Shown: positions 7,729 to 16,637, counted from the first letter of the stretch. The stretch is 64,000 bases of DNA from Oleispirillum sp965228165 (GCA_965228165.1 CBDDHB010000003.1:620001-684000), one strand, 5' to 3'. Notes: generated by a model from the letters alone, not told the origin. Program-made: numbers and translations.

Positions 7729-8185
7729 ATGCGCTTCGTCATCGTCGCGGTGGGTCGCGGCGGCAAAGGACCGGAACAGGCGATCCTCGCCGAGTACGCC
7801 AGCCGCCTGCGCCCCCATCGACCTGAAAGAGGTCGAGGAACGCCGCCCGATGACGCCCGCCGAACGCAAACCCCGCGAGGCGGAAAAACTGCTGGCCGCC
7901 GTGCCGCCGGGGGCGAAAATCGTCGCCCTCGACGAACGCGGCAAATCCCTCACCAGCGCCGAATTCGCCGCCGCCCTGGGGACATGGCGCGACCAGGGCG
8001 CGCCCGCCGTGGCGTTTCTGATCGGCGGCGCGGACGGCCACGACGACGGCATCCGCCGGAAAGCCGACCTGGTGCTCAACCTCGGCACCCTCACCTGGCC
8101 CCATATGCTGGTGCGCGGCCTGATCGCCGAACAAATCTATCGCGCCCAGTGCATCCTCGACGGCCACCCCTACCACCGGGCGTGA
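7729..8185 (+). pseudogene. rlmH: 23S rRNA pseudouridine-1915 N3-methyltransferase RlmH, frameshifted
   Basis: The N-terminal part MRFVIVAVGRGGKGPEQAIL reads from 7729. The rest (IDLKEVEERRPMTPAERK through the SPOUT core FLIGGADGHDD and the C-terminal HPYHRA) reads in another frame to 8185. The break is near 7811-7815, within CGCCCCCATC. The full interval is 457 bases, so one base is extra or two are missing; a repaired protein would be about 152 residues, normal for RlmH. The trefoil-knot S-adenosylmethionine site is intact in the second part. It may be a real lesion or a sequencing error in the short C-run. The codon pattern is otherwise undecayed, which favours a recent or artefactual change. 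Confidence 0.85.
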
Positions 8186-8192
8186 AACCAAG

Positions 8193-8250
8193 CCGGGGCC
8201 AGCCCCGGACCCCGTTGGGGCCTTTGGCCCCAAACCCCATTCCCTTTTCT
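8193..8250 (-). repeat. Dispersed hairpin element, degenerate copy 3 (reverse)
   Basis: Two hairpins: CCGGGGC/GCCCCGG (8193-8208) and TTGGGGCC, loop TTT, GGCCCCAA (8215-8233). On the minus strand a GAAAAGGGAATGGGG block precedes the second one, matching the lead sequence of the copy at 10072. It lies right after rlmH. Confidence 0.45.
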
Positions 8251-8430
8251 CTCCGAGAACCCCCAGCCGCCCGCCACGCGGAAACGCGGACTTATTTGCG
8301 CTGCGCGCCAAAAAACCTCCCCCTTTGCACGGCTGCCCGGCTTCATTCCGGCTGCCGGTCGGGAACCTGTGCGAACCCACCGTTTCCGAAGGACTCCACC
8401 GGGCGGGACGCACCCCGCCGATTCCTCAAT

Positions 8431-8462
8431 TCGTCACCCCGGCCTTGTGCCGGGGGTCCACG
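8431..8462. repeat. REP-type hairpin (CACCCCGG... class)
   Basis: CGTCACCCCGGCC, loop, then GGGGGTCCACG: the familiar alphaproteobacterial extragenic palindrome layout in which a GTCA start and a TCCACG end flank a short GC stem. Confidence 0.6.
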
Positions 8463-8492
8463 CCTTGTTCTCAACCTGTTGAAAAACAACAA

Positions 8493-8526
8493 CTCGTGGA
8501 TGACCGGGACACGCCCGGTCATGACG
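8493..8526. repeat. REP-type hairpin (CTCGTGGATG class), copy 1
   Basis: CTCGTGGATGACCGGG, short loop, CCCGGTCATGACG. It shares its ends with the element at 10192-10222 while the inner stem differs, which is typical of repeated extragenic palindromes spread by REP-associated transposases. Confidence 0.65.
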
Positions 8527-8557
8527 ATTGTGGATACGGAGTCCGACACTGAGATGG

Positions 8558-8652
8558 GAATTCGGTATGCTGTCCCCAGAATTCCCCAGAATTCGGTATG
8601 CTGTCCCCAGAATTCCCCAGAATTCGGTATGCTGTCCCCAGAATTCTCCCCA
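8558..8652. repeat. Three-copy 31-bp tandem repeat
   Basis: Units start at 8558, 8589 and 8620. Each is GAATTCGGTATGCTGTCCCCA followed by GAATTCCCCA; the last has GAATTCTCCCCA. The GGGGACAGCATACCGAATTC core resembles sequences found beside IS200-like REP-associated transposases. No such transposase is visible here. Confidence 0.8.
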
Positions 8653-8744
8653 GAGTGTTTCCTCATTGTTTCTGGTAAACGCTTTCCGTAGCAGACATGC
8701 ATCCACCTATTCTGGCCACAATCCAGGGTTGCAGGAGGGGAGTG

Positions 8745-9861
8745 ATGATCAGACCAATAATTGTTTCTCTCGACTCATCGCAATGGGCAAAATGGCTAGA
8801 CGACGCTTTGCGCCCGGGGCGCTCTCGAATGAGAACGGCGCGGAGCTTTCACCAGCGTCTCATTTGTGACGGGATTATCCCCCTATTCTCGTGGCATCAC
8901 CTGGAAGAGCTTCTGGGGATTGCCGACCTGGGACTTGCGCGCGCGAGTTGATTTCATCGCCGCTCTTCCACTGATCTCCTGGCTGGACCTGCCCGGCGGA
9001 CAAGGACCAGGAGGTATCACTCGAATAGTCGCCGCTGAAGCTATAGCCATCAGGGAAGGCAAGTCCGAATTGGTATCGGTACGGGATCGTGCGCGAACAC
9101 TGCTTTTTCGAACAGGGTCCGGCGTCGATATGCTTGGTAACAAGCTTGAGGTGTGGGACTTAATCCGAAGCGAAAGTCTAAAACAGCGCGAGAAGCTTCA
9201 ACTGATGGCGACCGTCCGACCCATGCGGATGTTTGACGAGTCCCGTACAATTGGCGAGATTTCTAAGGGGCGCTTCCGGACGCAACAGAACCGCGCACAG
9301 GCATTCAACGCTCTACGCTCCACGCTTGCGTGTGAAATCGCGAATCACGGTGATAAGAAGATAGCTGATCCTATAGCGATGGCGGCTGCCTTTTACGAAA
9401 AGGTAGCCGCCAAAACGCCATCTCCAGGCACTACCGTTACCCAGATGATTATCTCGCAGTTGGTGGAGCAAGGTATCGATGAACATGAAATCACCGACGA
9501 TCGTATTCTCGCTGACCTGAGTGAGTTAGCTACGTTCCGCAGTCAGCTGCGGGCCATTGCTCCCCATACAGGGGCGACATTCGAACAGCTCAAACGGTTG
9601 CCGAGTGAGATATTTCCTCATTGCGTGATTGAGCGGGCACTTAGGCTCTTTGGGCAGAAACGAAATCGACGCCCAGCAAACGATATTATTGATGGCTATC
9701 TCACTGCCCTCGCGCCCTACTGCGATGAACTTTATGTCGACAAACGTACGGCTGAGGATTTTAGACGAGCACAAACCCGAAGCCCCGAGCTGTCATTGCT
9801 TATTGGCAGGGTCTTGAAATCTGGCGACTATGAAGACGTGCTCCGCCAAACCAGGAAGTGA
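8745..9861 (+). pseudogene. Unknown protein, possible PIN-like nuclease, frameshifted
   Basis: A GTG/ATG context with a strong GGAGGGG site precedes the ATG at 8745. The first part (MIRPIIVSLDSSQW through LFSWHHLEELLGIADLGLAR) stops at 8951. The remainder (VDFIAALPLISWLDL onward, to 9861) continues in the next frame. The break is in a GC dinucleotide tract near 8937-8945. The total of 1117 bases means one extra or two missing. A rejoined product would be about 371 residues. A strand ending in LDSSQW, an acidic residue after FSWHHLEE and later acidic helices suggest a PIN-like RNase fold, but no family is recognised with certainty. Composition is less GC-rich than neighbours, so it was probably acquired. 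Confidence 0.5.
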
Positions 9862-10071
9862 CGTGCGCTGACGCTCAAGATAGTACAGACATGGTCGCTC
9901 AGAGGTGACCCCGTCCTTTCGGACAGATTGGCGGCCCCAGCTGTCATCTTAATCTTCTTTCCGTGCTAATTTAGGAAAGGAGGCCCGCTTTCCCGACCTT
10001 CTGCACACAGTCCTGCCCTGCCGCCCCTGGTTTTCGCGTGGGGCGCGGCGGCGTGGGGATTGCCGGGGATT

Positions 10072-10131
10072 GGGCGGCAAAAAGGGAATGGGGGGCGCGG
10101 GGGGACCGAGTCCCCACGCAACGTTTTTCCC
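10072..10131 (+). repeat. Dispersed hairpin element, copy 4
   Basis: GGGCGGCAAAAAGGGAATGGGG, a GC-rich stem around GGGGGGACCGAGTCCCC (about 10095-10119, one or two mismatches), then GCAACGTTTTTCCC. Same order of blocks as the copy at 62433-62491. Confidence 0.6.
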
Positions 10132-10191
10132 GTTATCGGGTGTGGGCAGAGCCCACGTCTTCGGTGATTTCCTTCGGCCCCATCAAAAAAA

Positions 10192-10222
10192 CTCGTGGAT
10201 GCCCGCCTGCGCGGGCATGACG
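10192..10222. repeat. REP-type hairpin (CTCGTGGATG class), copy 2
   Basis: CTCGTGGATGCCCGC, loop CTGC, GCGGGCATGACGA. It has the same ends as 8493-8526 with a different paired core. This form is widely repeated in alphaproteobacterial genomes. Confidence 0.7.
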
Positions 10223-10387
10223 AATGAGTGTGCGGGCGGGGGCGGCGGGCAGGACGGATACGGCGGGTTCGCGTTCCGCGCGTCGTCGCTTGTCCGGTTT
10301 TTTACCGGCTCCAACCTCCGCCATGGATTGCGGGCGGCGAACCGCCTATATTGAGCCCGGTATTTCCTTAATCTTCCGGATAATGCG

Positions 10388-11935
10388 ATGATCGAGCCCG
10401 TTTCCGTTCCGAAGCCCGTGGTGTTGTGCGTTCTCGACGGTTGGGGGGAGCGTCCGCCCGCTCCCGACAACGCCATCGAACTGGCGTCCATTCCCAACTG
10501 GCACAGGTTCGTCGCGGAGAGTCCCAACGCGTTGTTGCAGACCTCGGGTCTGGCGGTGGGGTTGCCGGACGGGCAGATGGGCAATTCCGAGGTCGGGCAC
10601 ATGAATCTGGGCGCGGGGCGGGTGGTGATGCAGGATTTGCCGCGCATCGACGCCGCCATCGCCTCGGGCGAGATCGAGAATACTTTCGCCTTGAACGAGG
10701 CGATCGCCGCGTTGGCGGAAAGCGGCGGGGTTTGCCACCTGATGGGGCTGATGTCTCCGGGCGGGGTTCATTCGCATCAGGCGCACCTTGCAGCGCTGGC
10801 GCGGGTGTTGGATGCGCGGGGGATTCCGGTTCGGGTGCATGCCTTCCTCGACGGGCGGGACACGCCGCCGTCGTCGGCGCGGGGGTTCGTCAAGGACTTC
10901 GAGGCGGCGGTGGCGGATTGCGAGGACGTCGCCATCGCCACGGTGATCGGCCGCTACTTCGCGATGGACCGCGACAAGCGCTGGGACCGGGTGGGTCTGG
11001 CCTTCGACGCGATGATGCTGGGCGATGGCGTTCCGGCGCTGACCGCCGACCGCGCGGTGGCCGAGGCCTATTCCGCCGGGGAGACCGACGAGTTCGTCAA
11101 GCCCCGGGTGATCGGCCCCTATGCGGGGATGGCGGACGGCGACGCGGTGCTGATGGCCAACTTCCGCGCCGACCGGGCGCGGGAGATTCTGGCGGCGCTG
11201 GTCGATCCGGATTTTTCCGGTTTCGTCCGCAAGAAGACGGTGGGCTTCGTCGGGCGGGTGGGGATGGTGCGCTATTCCGACGAGCTGGCGCCCCTGATGA
11301 CCGACATTTTCCCGCAGGAGTCCCGCGACAACGTCCTGGGCGAGGTGGTGGCGAAGGCCGGGCTGACCCAGTTGCGCATCGCCGAGACCGAGAAATACGC
11401 CCACGTCACCTTTTTCCTGAACGGCGGCGAGGAAAAGGTCTTCCCCGGCGAGGAGCGGATTCTGGTGCAAAGCCCGAAGGTCGCGACCTATGACCTGAAG
11501 CCCGAGATGTCGGCCTTCGAGGTCACCGACAAGCTGGTGGCGGCGGTGGAGAGCGGGCGTTTCGACCTGATCGTGGTCAACTATGCCAACGGCGACATGG
11601 TCGGCCACACCGGCATCATCGCAGCGGCGGTGAAGGCGGCGGAGGCGGTGGACGCCTGCATCGGGCGGCTCGACGCGGCGGTGGAAAAGGCGGGGGGGTG
11701 CATTTTCTACACCGCCGACCACGGCAACGCCGAACAGATGCGCGATCCCGTCACCGGCGCGCCGCACACCGCCCACACCACCGGCCCGGTGCGCGCGGTG
11801 CTGCGTCATGCGCCCGGCTGGGTCAAGGGCCTGGACGCGGGCAAGCTGTCGGACGTCGCGCCGACCCTGCTGGCCCTGATCGGCCTACCCCAGCCCGCCG
11901 AGATGACCGGGCGCAGCCTGTTGCAACGCGGATAG
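10388..11935 (+). CDS. gpmI: 2,3-bisphosphoglycerate-independent phosphoglycerate mutase
   Basis: A 515-residue, manganese-dependent glycolytic enzyme that interconverts 3- and 2-phosphoglycerate. The metal and catalytic motifs are all present: LDGWGERP near the start, the serine in MGNSEVGHMNLGAGR, NYANGDMVGHTG and FYTADHGNAEQM. Length fits the family. It starts a run of closely packed genes: the EnvC-like gene begins 4 bases after the stop. In related genomes gpmI directly follows rlmH; here about 2.2 kb of accessory DNA intervenes. Confidence 0.96.
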   Translation: MIEPVSVPKPVVLCVLDGWGERPPAPDNAIELASIPNWHRFVAESPNALLQTSGLAVGLPDGQMGNSEVGHMNLGAGRVVMQDLPRIDAAIASGEIENTFALNEAIAALAESGGVCHLMGLMSPGGVHSHQAHLAALARVLDARGIPVRVHAFLDGRDTPPSSARGFVKDFEAAVADCEDVAIATVIGRYFAMDRDKRWDRVGLAFDAMMLGDGVPALTADRAVAEAYSAGETDEFVKPRVIGPYAGMADGDAVLMANFRADRAREILAALVDPDFSGFVRKKTVGFVGRVGMVRYSDELAPLMTDIFPQESRDNVLGEVVAKAGLTQLRIAETEKYAHVTFFLNGGEEKVFPGEERILVQSPKVATYDLKPEMSAFEVTDKLVAAVESGRFDLIVVNYANGDMVGHTGIIAAAVKAAEAVDACIGRLDAAVEKAGGCIFYTADHGNAEQMRDPVTGAPHTAHTTGPVRAVLRHAPGWVKGLDAGKLSDVAPTLLALIGLPQPAEMTGRSLLQRG

Positions 11936-11939
11936 GACG

Positions 11940-13208
11940 ATGCGGTTCCTTCTTCTCGGCCTGATCGCGGCGATCGCCCTGGCGGCGGGCGGGTTTCCGG
12001 CCTTGGCCGAGACCCCGGCCTCGCCCAAGGACGACCTGTCGCGCATCGAGAAGTCGTTGAAGAAGGAACGGAAGCGACACGAGGATCTGAAGCGCCGCGA
12101 GGAAGCCCTTTCCCGCGATATCCAGGCGGTGAAGAAAAAGATGGTGCGCGCCGCCTCCACCGCGCAACGGCACGAGGAAGACCTGACCCGACTGGAACAG
12201 AAGCTGCGCGAGATGCAAAAGCAGCAGCGCGGCCTGCAAGCCGCGATCGACCGGCGCGGCGAGCAGATGATCACGGTGATCGCGGCGTTGCAGCGCCTGG
12301 CCTGGCGCCCGACCGAGGCGCTGATCGCCCAGCCGACGCCGCCGTCGGACACGGTGCGGTCGGCGATTCTGCTGCGCGCCGCGGTGCCGACCATCGAGGC
12401 CTCGGCCCGCGCGCTGAAGGACGACCTGGACCGGCTGTCGGCGGTGCGCGTTCAGGTCAAGGGGCAGAAGGACCGCATCGCCACGGTGGCGGCCAAGCTG
12501 TCGCGCAGCCACGACGAAATGAAGGCCCTGTTCGCCGACAAGGAAGCGATGCAGCTTGAGACCGCCCAGGCCTCGGAAGAGGCGAAGGCGCGGATGGAGG
12601 CGCTGACGCGCGAGGCATCGGACCTGAAGGACCTGATCGCCAGGCTGGAGGCGGAGCGCGCCCGCCAGCGCGAGGAAGCGCGGAAACAGGCGGCCCTGCG
12701 CGCCCAGCAGGAAAAAGAGCGCGCCGCCGCCGCCCGCGCCGCCAAGGCGCCGCCCCCCGCCCCGGCGAAACCCTTGGCCCGCGCCCCGGCCTCCGCGCCC
12801 AAGGGCTTCGGAAACGCGCGCGGCAACCTGCCGCTGCCCGCGGTGGGCGAAGTGACCCAGAAACACGGCCAACTGACCCAGACCGGCATCCACGCCAAGG
12901 GCGTGACCATCGCGACGCGCTCCCGCGCCCAGGTGATTTCCCCCGCCGACGGGGTGGTTCTGTTCGCCGGACCGTTCCGTGGATACGGGCAACTCTTGAT
13001 CATCGAATACGGGGACGGATATCATATGCTCCTGGCGGGAATGAACCGGATCGACGCCGCCGTGGGGCAATCCCTCCTTGCGGGAGAACCCGTCGGCATG
13101 ATGACCGATACGAACGCCCCGGAACTCTATGTGGAACTCCGCCACGAAGGCCAGCCCATCAACCCACTCCCCTGGCTCACCGCCGGAAAAAGCAAGGGAC
13201 AAGGATGA
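11940..13208 (+). CDS. envC: EnvC-like murein hydrolase activator (degenerate M23)
   Basis: A 422-residue secreted protein. A signal peptide covers about residues 1-24 (FLLLGLIAAIALAAGG, cut near ALAE). A long charged coiled coil follows (about 30-250), then an alanine-rich linker and a C-terminal LytM/M23 domain (about 300-420) ending in LYVELRHEGQPINPLPWL. The zinc-binding residues of active M23 enzymes are not kept (IHAKGV and YHMLLAG replace the usual motifs), as in E. coli EnvC. The role is therefore inferred to be periplasmic activation of cell-wall amidases during division. It overlaps ctpA by 4 bases. Confidence 0.85.
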   Translation: MRFLLLGLIAAIALAAGGFPALAETPASPKDDLSRIEKSLKKERKRHEDLKRREEALSRDIQAVKKKMVRAASTAQRHEEDLTRLEQKLREMQKQQRGLQAAIDRRGEQMITVIAALQRLAWRPTEALIAQPTPPSDTVRSAILLRAAVPTIEASARALKDDLDRLSAVRVQVKGQKDRIATVAAKLSRSHDEMKALFADKEAMQLETAQASEEAKARMEALTREASDLKDLIARLEAERARQREEARKQAALRAQQEKERAAAARAAKAPPPAPAKPLARAPASAPKGFGNARGNLPLPAVGEVTQKHGQLTQTGIHAKGVTIATRSRAQVISPADGVVLFAGPFRGYGQLLIIEYGDGYHMLLAGMNRIDAAVGQSLLAGEPVGMMTDTNAPELYVELRHEGQPINPLPWLTAGKSKGQG

Positions 13209-14551
13209 CGCGTAACTCCATGATCGCCCTCGGGCTCGGCACCGTGATGCTGACCTTCGGGGCACCCTCTGGCGCAACCGCGCGCAACGACGGCTCCGCT
13301 TACGAATACCTCAACCTGTTCGGCGACGTGTTCGAACGCGTCCGCCGCGACTATGTCGAGGACGTCAGCGACAAACAGCTGATCGAGGCGGCGATCGCCG
13401 GGATGCTGCAATCCCTCGACCCGCATTCCGCCTATCTCGACCCGGAAAGCTATGCCGACATGCAGGTCGACACCAAGGGCGAGTTCGGCGGCCTGGGCAT
13501 CGAGGTGACGATGGACGGCGGCCTGGTCAAGGTGATCTCGCCGATCGACGACACCCCCGCCGCGCAGGCCGGGGTGCGCGCCGGGGATTTGATCACCCAC
13601 ATCAATCAGGAACCGGTGCTCGGCCTTTCCCTCGCCGAGGCGGTGGACAAGATGCGCGGCCCGGTGGGCACCGACATCACCATCAGCCTTCGCCGCGACG
13701 GCAAGGACGCCTTCGACATCACCCTGAAGCGCGCGGTGATCAAGATTCGCTCGGTGCGTTCGCGGGTCGAAGGCGACATCGGCTATCTGCGCGTCACCTC
13801 GTTCAGCGAACAGACCGACGCCAACCTGCGCCGCACCGTGAAGGAGATGCGCGCCCAGAAGGGCGTCGCCCTGAAGGGCTTCGTCCTGGACTTGCGCAAC
13901 AACCCCGGCGGATTGCTGGAACAGGCGGTAGCGGTGGCCGACGACTTCCTGGACCAGGGGGAGATCGTCTCCACCCGTTCCCGCGAAGCGCGGGAGACCG
14001 AACGCTACAACGCCTCCAAGGGCGATCTGATCGACGGCCTGCCGCTGGTGGTGCTGATCAACGGCGGTTCCGCCTCGGCCTCGGAAATCGTCGCGGGCGC
14101 GTTGCAGGACCAGAAGCGCGCCGTCCTGATGGGCACCAAGTCGTTCGGCAAGGGTTCGGTGCAGACGATCATCCCCTTGCGCGGCCACGGCGCGATGAAG
14201 CTGACCACCTCGCGCTATTACACGCCGTCGGGGCGCTCCATCCAGGCGGTCAGCATCGTTCCGGATATCGAGGTCCCCGCCGCCAAGATCGAGATGCTGG
14301 AACCCCGCCGCCAGATGAAGGAGGCGGACTACCGCAACGCCCTGGACAAAAAGGCCGAGGACGGAGACGCCGCCAAGGCGCCCGCGAAAAAGGGCAAGAC
14401 CCCGCCGCCCGCCGCCAAACCGGCGGAGCCGGACAACGGCGACCGCGAGGCCGCCGCCGCCAAGGCCGCCGCCGAGGACTATCAGCTGCAACGGGCGCTC
14501 GACCTGTTGCGCGGATTGACCCTGTTCCCTGGGAAGAAGTCCCCGTCCTGA
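13205..14551 (+). CDS. ctpA: C-terminal processing protease CtpA (S41)
   Basis: A 448-residue periplasmic serine protease. The N-terminal signal-like segment (about 1-25) precedes a PDZ domain (about 95-175) and the S41 core. The catalytic serine lies in NGGSASASEI (S291) and the lysine in TKSFGKGS (K316), spaced 25 apart as in Prc-type enzymes. The last 90 residues are a charged, lysine- and alanine-rich tail. It is coupled to envC by a 4-base overlap, a conserved alphaproteobacterial pairing that suggests a joint role in envelope remodelling. Confidence 0.94.
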   Translation: MTRNSMIALGLGTVMLTFGAPSGATARNDGSAYEYLNLFGDVFERVRRDYVEDVSDKQLIEAAIAGMLQSLDPHSAYLDPESYADMQVDTKGEFGGLGIEVTMDGGLVKVISPIDDTPAAQAGVRAGDLITHINQEPVLGLSLAEAVDKMRGPVGTDITISLRRDGKDAFDITLKRAVIKIRSVRSRVEGDIGYLRVTSFSEQTDANLRRTVKEMRAQKGVALKGFVLDLRNNPGGLLEQAVAVADDFLDQGEIVSTRSREARETERYNASKGDLIDGLPLVVLINGGSASASEIVAGALQDQKRAVLMGTKSFGKGSVQTIIPLRGHGAMKLTTSRYYTPSGRSIQAVSIVPDIEVPAAKIEMLEPRRQMKEADYRNALDKKAEDGDAAKAPAKKGKTPPPAAKPAEPDNGDREAAAAKAAAEDYQLQRALDLLRGLTLFPGKKSPS

Positions 14552-14591
14552 CCGGCGGGGACTTCCCCGGTCGCACCCGGAGGGGGGAGTC

Positions 14592-16055
14592 GTGACCAAG
14601 GAACCGATGGATGACGGGTTTCCCGAGATCGTCCCCGACGCGCCGAAGCCGCGACGGGGCGTCTTCGCGAAGCTGGGCGGCCTGTTCCGGCGCAAGCCGG
14701 GCTCCGACGCCTTCGGCCGGGTCGAGACCCCGCCGACGCCCGAGGACCCCTTCGGCGTCGGCGACGCGGAACAGGACGCCCGCTTCCGGCGGCAACGCCG
14801 CCTGATGGCGGCGGCGATGATCCTGCTGCTGGTCGGCGGCGGCGGCGTCGCCGCCTACATCCGCTTCGCCCCGCCGCCCCAGCCCAAGGCAACGCCGATG
14901 CCCGACGGCGGCGGACGGATCGTGCAGACGATGCCCCCCGAAACCGGGCCGGAAAACCTGAACAACGCCCTGATCCGCCCGCCGATGGCCGACAACCCGG
15001 ACGCGGCGCGGCGAATGGGGGCGCTGGCCCCGGACGCCGCCCCGGCGACGGCTGCCCCCGCTCCGGCACAGCCCGCCCCGGCACCGACGCCGCCCGCGCC
15101 GCCCGCCGCGACGGCGCAACCGCAACCCCCGGCGGCGGCTCCCGCCCCGCCGCCCGCGCCGATTCCCGCCGCCGACGAACCGAAGTCCCCGGCGGCGCGC
15201 GCCGACCGCGACCAGGCCAGCCGCCCGCCGCGTTTCGCCGATCTGGCCAAGCCCGCCGCCGCCGCCGTGCAAATGCCGAAGGCGCCGCTGTCGGAGATGC
15301 AGCAGCGTACCCCCGCCGGGCTGGTGGTGCCGATGGTGGCGCCCGACGGCCGCCGCCCCTGGCAGGCCTATGCCCGCCCCTTCGCCCCGCAGGCGCGCGC
15401 GCCGCGCGTCGCGGTGGTGGTGCGCGGCCTGGGCCTTGCCGCCGAGGCGACGGCGGCGGCGATCGACCTGATGCCCTCCGAGACCACCCTCGCCTTCGAC
15501 GCCAACGCTCCGCGTCTTCCCGAACGTCTGGCGGCGGCGCGCCGCGCCGGGCACGAAACGCTGCTCGAAATCGGCCTGGAGAACCCCGCCTTCCCCGCCG
15601 TCGATCCGGGACCGGACGGCCTGGTTTCCTCCCTGCCGGTGGAAGAGAACGAGCGCCGCCTGGAACGCCTGATGGCGCGCGGCGACGTCTATGTCGGCAT
15701 TCTCGCCCAGGGAGGCGAACGCTATGCCGCCTCCGCGCCGCATTTCGCCGCCCTGGCCCAGAACCTGAAGCGACGGGGCGTGGCGTTCGTCGCCCCCAAT
15801 GCCGCCGCGCCGTTCGAGACTCTCGAAATCCGCCCCGCCCGCGCCTATGCCGACATCCGCATCGACGACGCCGCCTTCCGCGAACAGATCGCGGCGCGGC
15901 TGCGTCAGGCCGAAACCGTGGCGCGCTCGCGCGGCGGCGTGGTGGTGGTCGCCGACGCCAGCCCGCTCGCCCTGTCGATGATCTCCCCCTGGATGGGCGG
16001 CCTGCCCGCCAAGGGCCTGCAAGCCGCCCCCGTCAGCGCCGTGGTGAAGGAATGA
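14592..16055 (+). CDS. Divergent polysaccharide deacetylase family protein (YibQ/DUF610)
   Basis: A 487-residue membrane-anchored protein with a GTG start behind a GGGGGAG site. A cytoplasmic N-terminus of about 70 residues is followed by one membrane segment (MAAAMILLLVGGGGVAAYI). A long proline/alanine-rich linker (about 100-240) leads to a divergent deacetylase domain (PRVAVVVRGLGL, TLAFDANAPRLPE, GHETLLEIGLENP, DVYVGIL). Enzyme activity is unproven for this family. Its place between ctpA and rppH is conserved; it overlaps rppH by 4 bases. An envelope role is inferred. Confidence 0.85.
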   Translation: MTKEPMDDGFPEIVPDAPKPRRGVFAKLGGLFRRKPGSDAFGRVETPPTPEDPFGVGDAEQDARFRRQRRLMAAAMILLLVGGGGVAAYIRFAPPPQPKATPMPDGGGRIVQTMPPETGPENLNNALIRPPMADNPDAARRMGALAPDAAPATAAPAPAQPAPAPTPPAPPAATAQPQPPAAAPAPPPAPIPAADEPKSPAARADRDQASRPPRFADLAKPAAAAVQMPKAPLSEMQQRTPAGLVVPMVAPDGRRPWQAYARPFAPQARAPRVAVVVRGLGLAAEATAAAIDLMPSETTLAFDANAPRLPERLAAARRAGHETLLEIGLENPAFPAVDPGPDGLVSSLPVEENERRLERLMARGDVYVGILAQGGERYAASAPHFAALAQNLKRRGVAFVAPNAAAPFETLEIRPARAYADIRIDDAAFREQIAARLRQAETVARSRGGVVVVADASPLALSMISPWMGGLPAKGLQAAPVSAVVKE

Positions 16056-16558
16056 CCGTTTCCCTGCCGCCCTATGCCGACCGCCCCTATCGCGCGGGCG
16101 TCGGCATCGTCTTGATCGGCCCCCAGGCGCGGGTCTTCGTGGCGCGGCGCATCGACACCGCCGAGGCCGCCTGGCAGATGCCGCAGGGCGGCATCGACGA
16201 GGGCGAAACCCCGCGCGACGCCGTCTTCCGCGAAATGGCCGAGGAAATCGGCGCCGACAAGGCGGACATCATGGAAGAAACCGACGGCTGGCTGAATTAC
16301 GACCTGCCGCCCGCCATCGCCGACCGCATCTGGAAGGGACGGTTTCGCGGCCAAAAGCAAAAGTGGTTCCTGATGCGCTTCACCGGCAAGGATTCCGACA
16401 TCGACATCGCCACGGAACACCCGGAATTCTCGGACTGGATGTGGACGGACTTCAAGACTCTTCCCGAATTGATCGTCCCGTTCAAGCGCCCTCTCTATGC
16501 CGCCGTGGTCGATATCTTCGCCCCCCGCGTCGAAGCCTTGGCGGCACGATCCGCTTGA
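16052..16558 (+). CDS. rppH: RNA pyrophosphohydrolase
   Basis: A 168-residue Nudix hydrolase. RppH converts 5' triphosphate RNA to monophosphate and so triggers decay by RNase E. The Nudix box is complete (GGIDEGETPRDAVFREMAEEIG, about 46-67, listed here as two adjoining halves of the known motif). YRAGVGIVLIG at the start and KWFLMRF are RppH-type landmarks rather than generic MutT. It is the last gene of the gpmI-envC-ctpA-yibQ-rppH run. Confidence 0.92.
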   Translation: MTVSLPPYADRPYRAGVGIVLIGPQARVFVARRIDTAEAAWQMPQGGIDEGETPRDAVFREMAEEIGADKADIMEETDGWLNYDLPPAIADRIWKGRFRGQKQKWFLMRFTGKDSDIDIATEHPEFSDWMWTDFKTLPELIVPFKRPLYAAVVDIFAPRVEALAARSA

Positions 16559-16637
16559 CAGTCCCGCGTCCGTTCCCAAATCTCTAATATATGCCGAGTA
16601 CTGGGGTATTCCCTCGGCGGTTGGAGCGTGCGTGGCG

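Larger units (their letters stand above)
8186..8744. other. Repeat-rich non-coding stretch
   Basis: No gene is supported. The stretch holds a degenerate dispersed hairpin element, two REP-type hairpins and a three-copy tandem repeat, each listed separately. It opens the accessory interval between rlmH and gpmI. Confidence 0.6.
9862..10387. other. Non-coding stretch with hairpins before gpmI
   Basis: No gene is supported. It contains a GGAAAG/CTTTCC hairpin (about 9972-9992), one copy of the dispersed hairpin element, GTGGGC/GCCCAC (about 10142-10156) and a REP-type hairpin at 10192-10222. It closes the accessory interval. Confidence 0.6.

Noticed and set aside
8558..8652. A CRISPR array
   Set aside because: The units are contiguous with no spacers, only three copies, and no cas genes are present.
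16556..16600. A promoter (TTGACA at about 16554) for the diguanylate cyclase gene
   Set aside because: The nearest good -10 (TAATAT) is about 24 bp away, too far; a 17-bp spacing gives only a poor -10.
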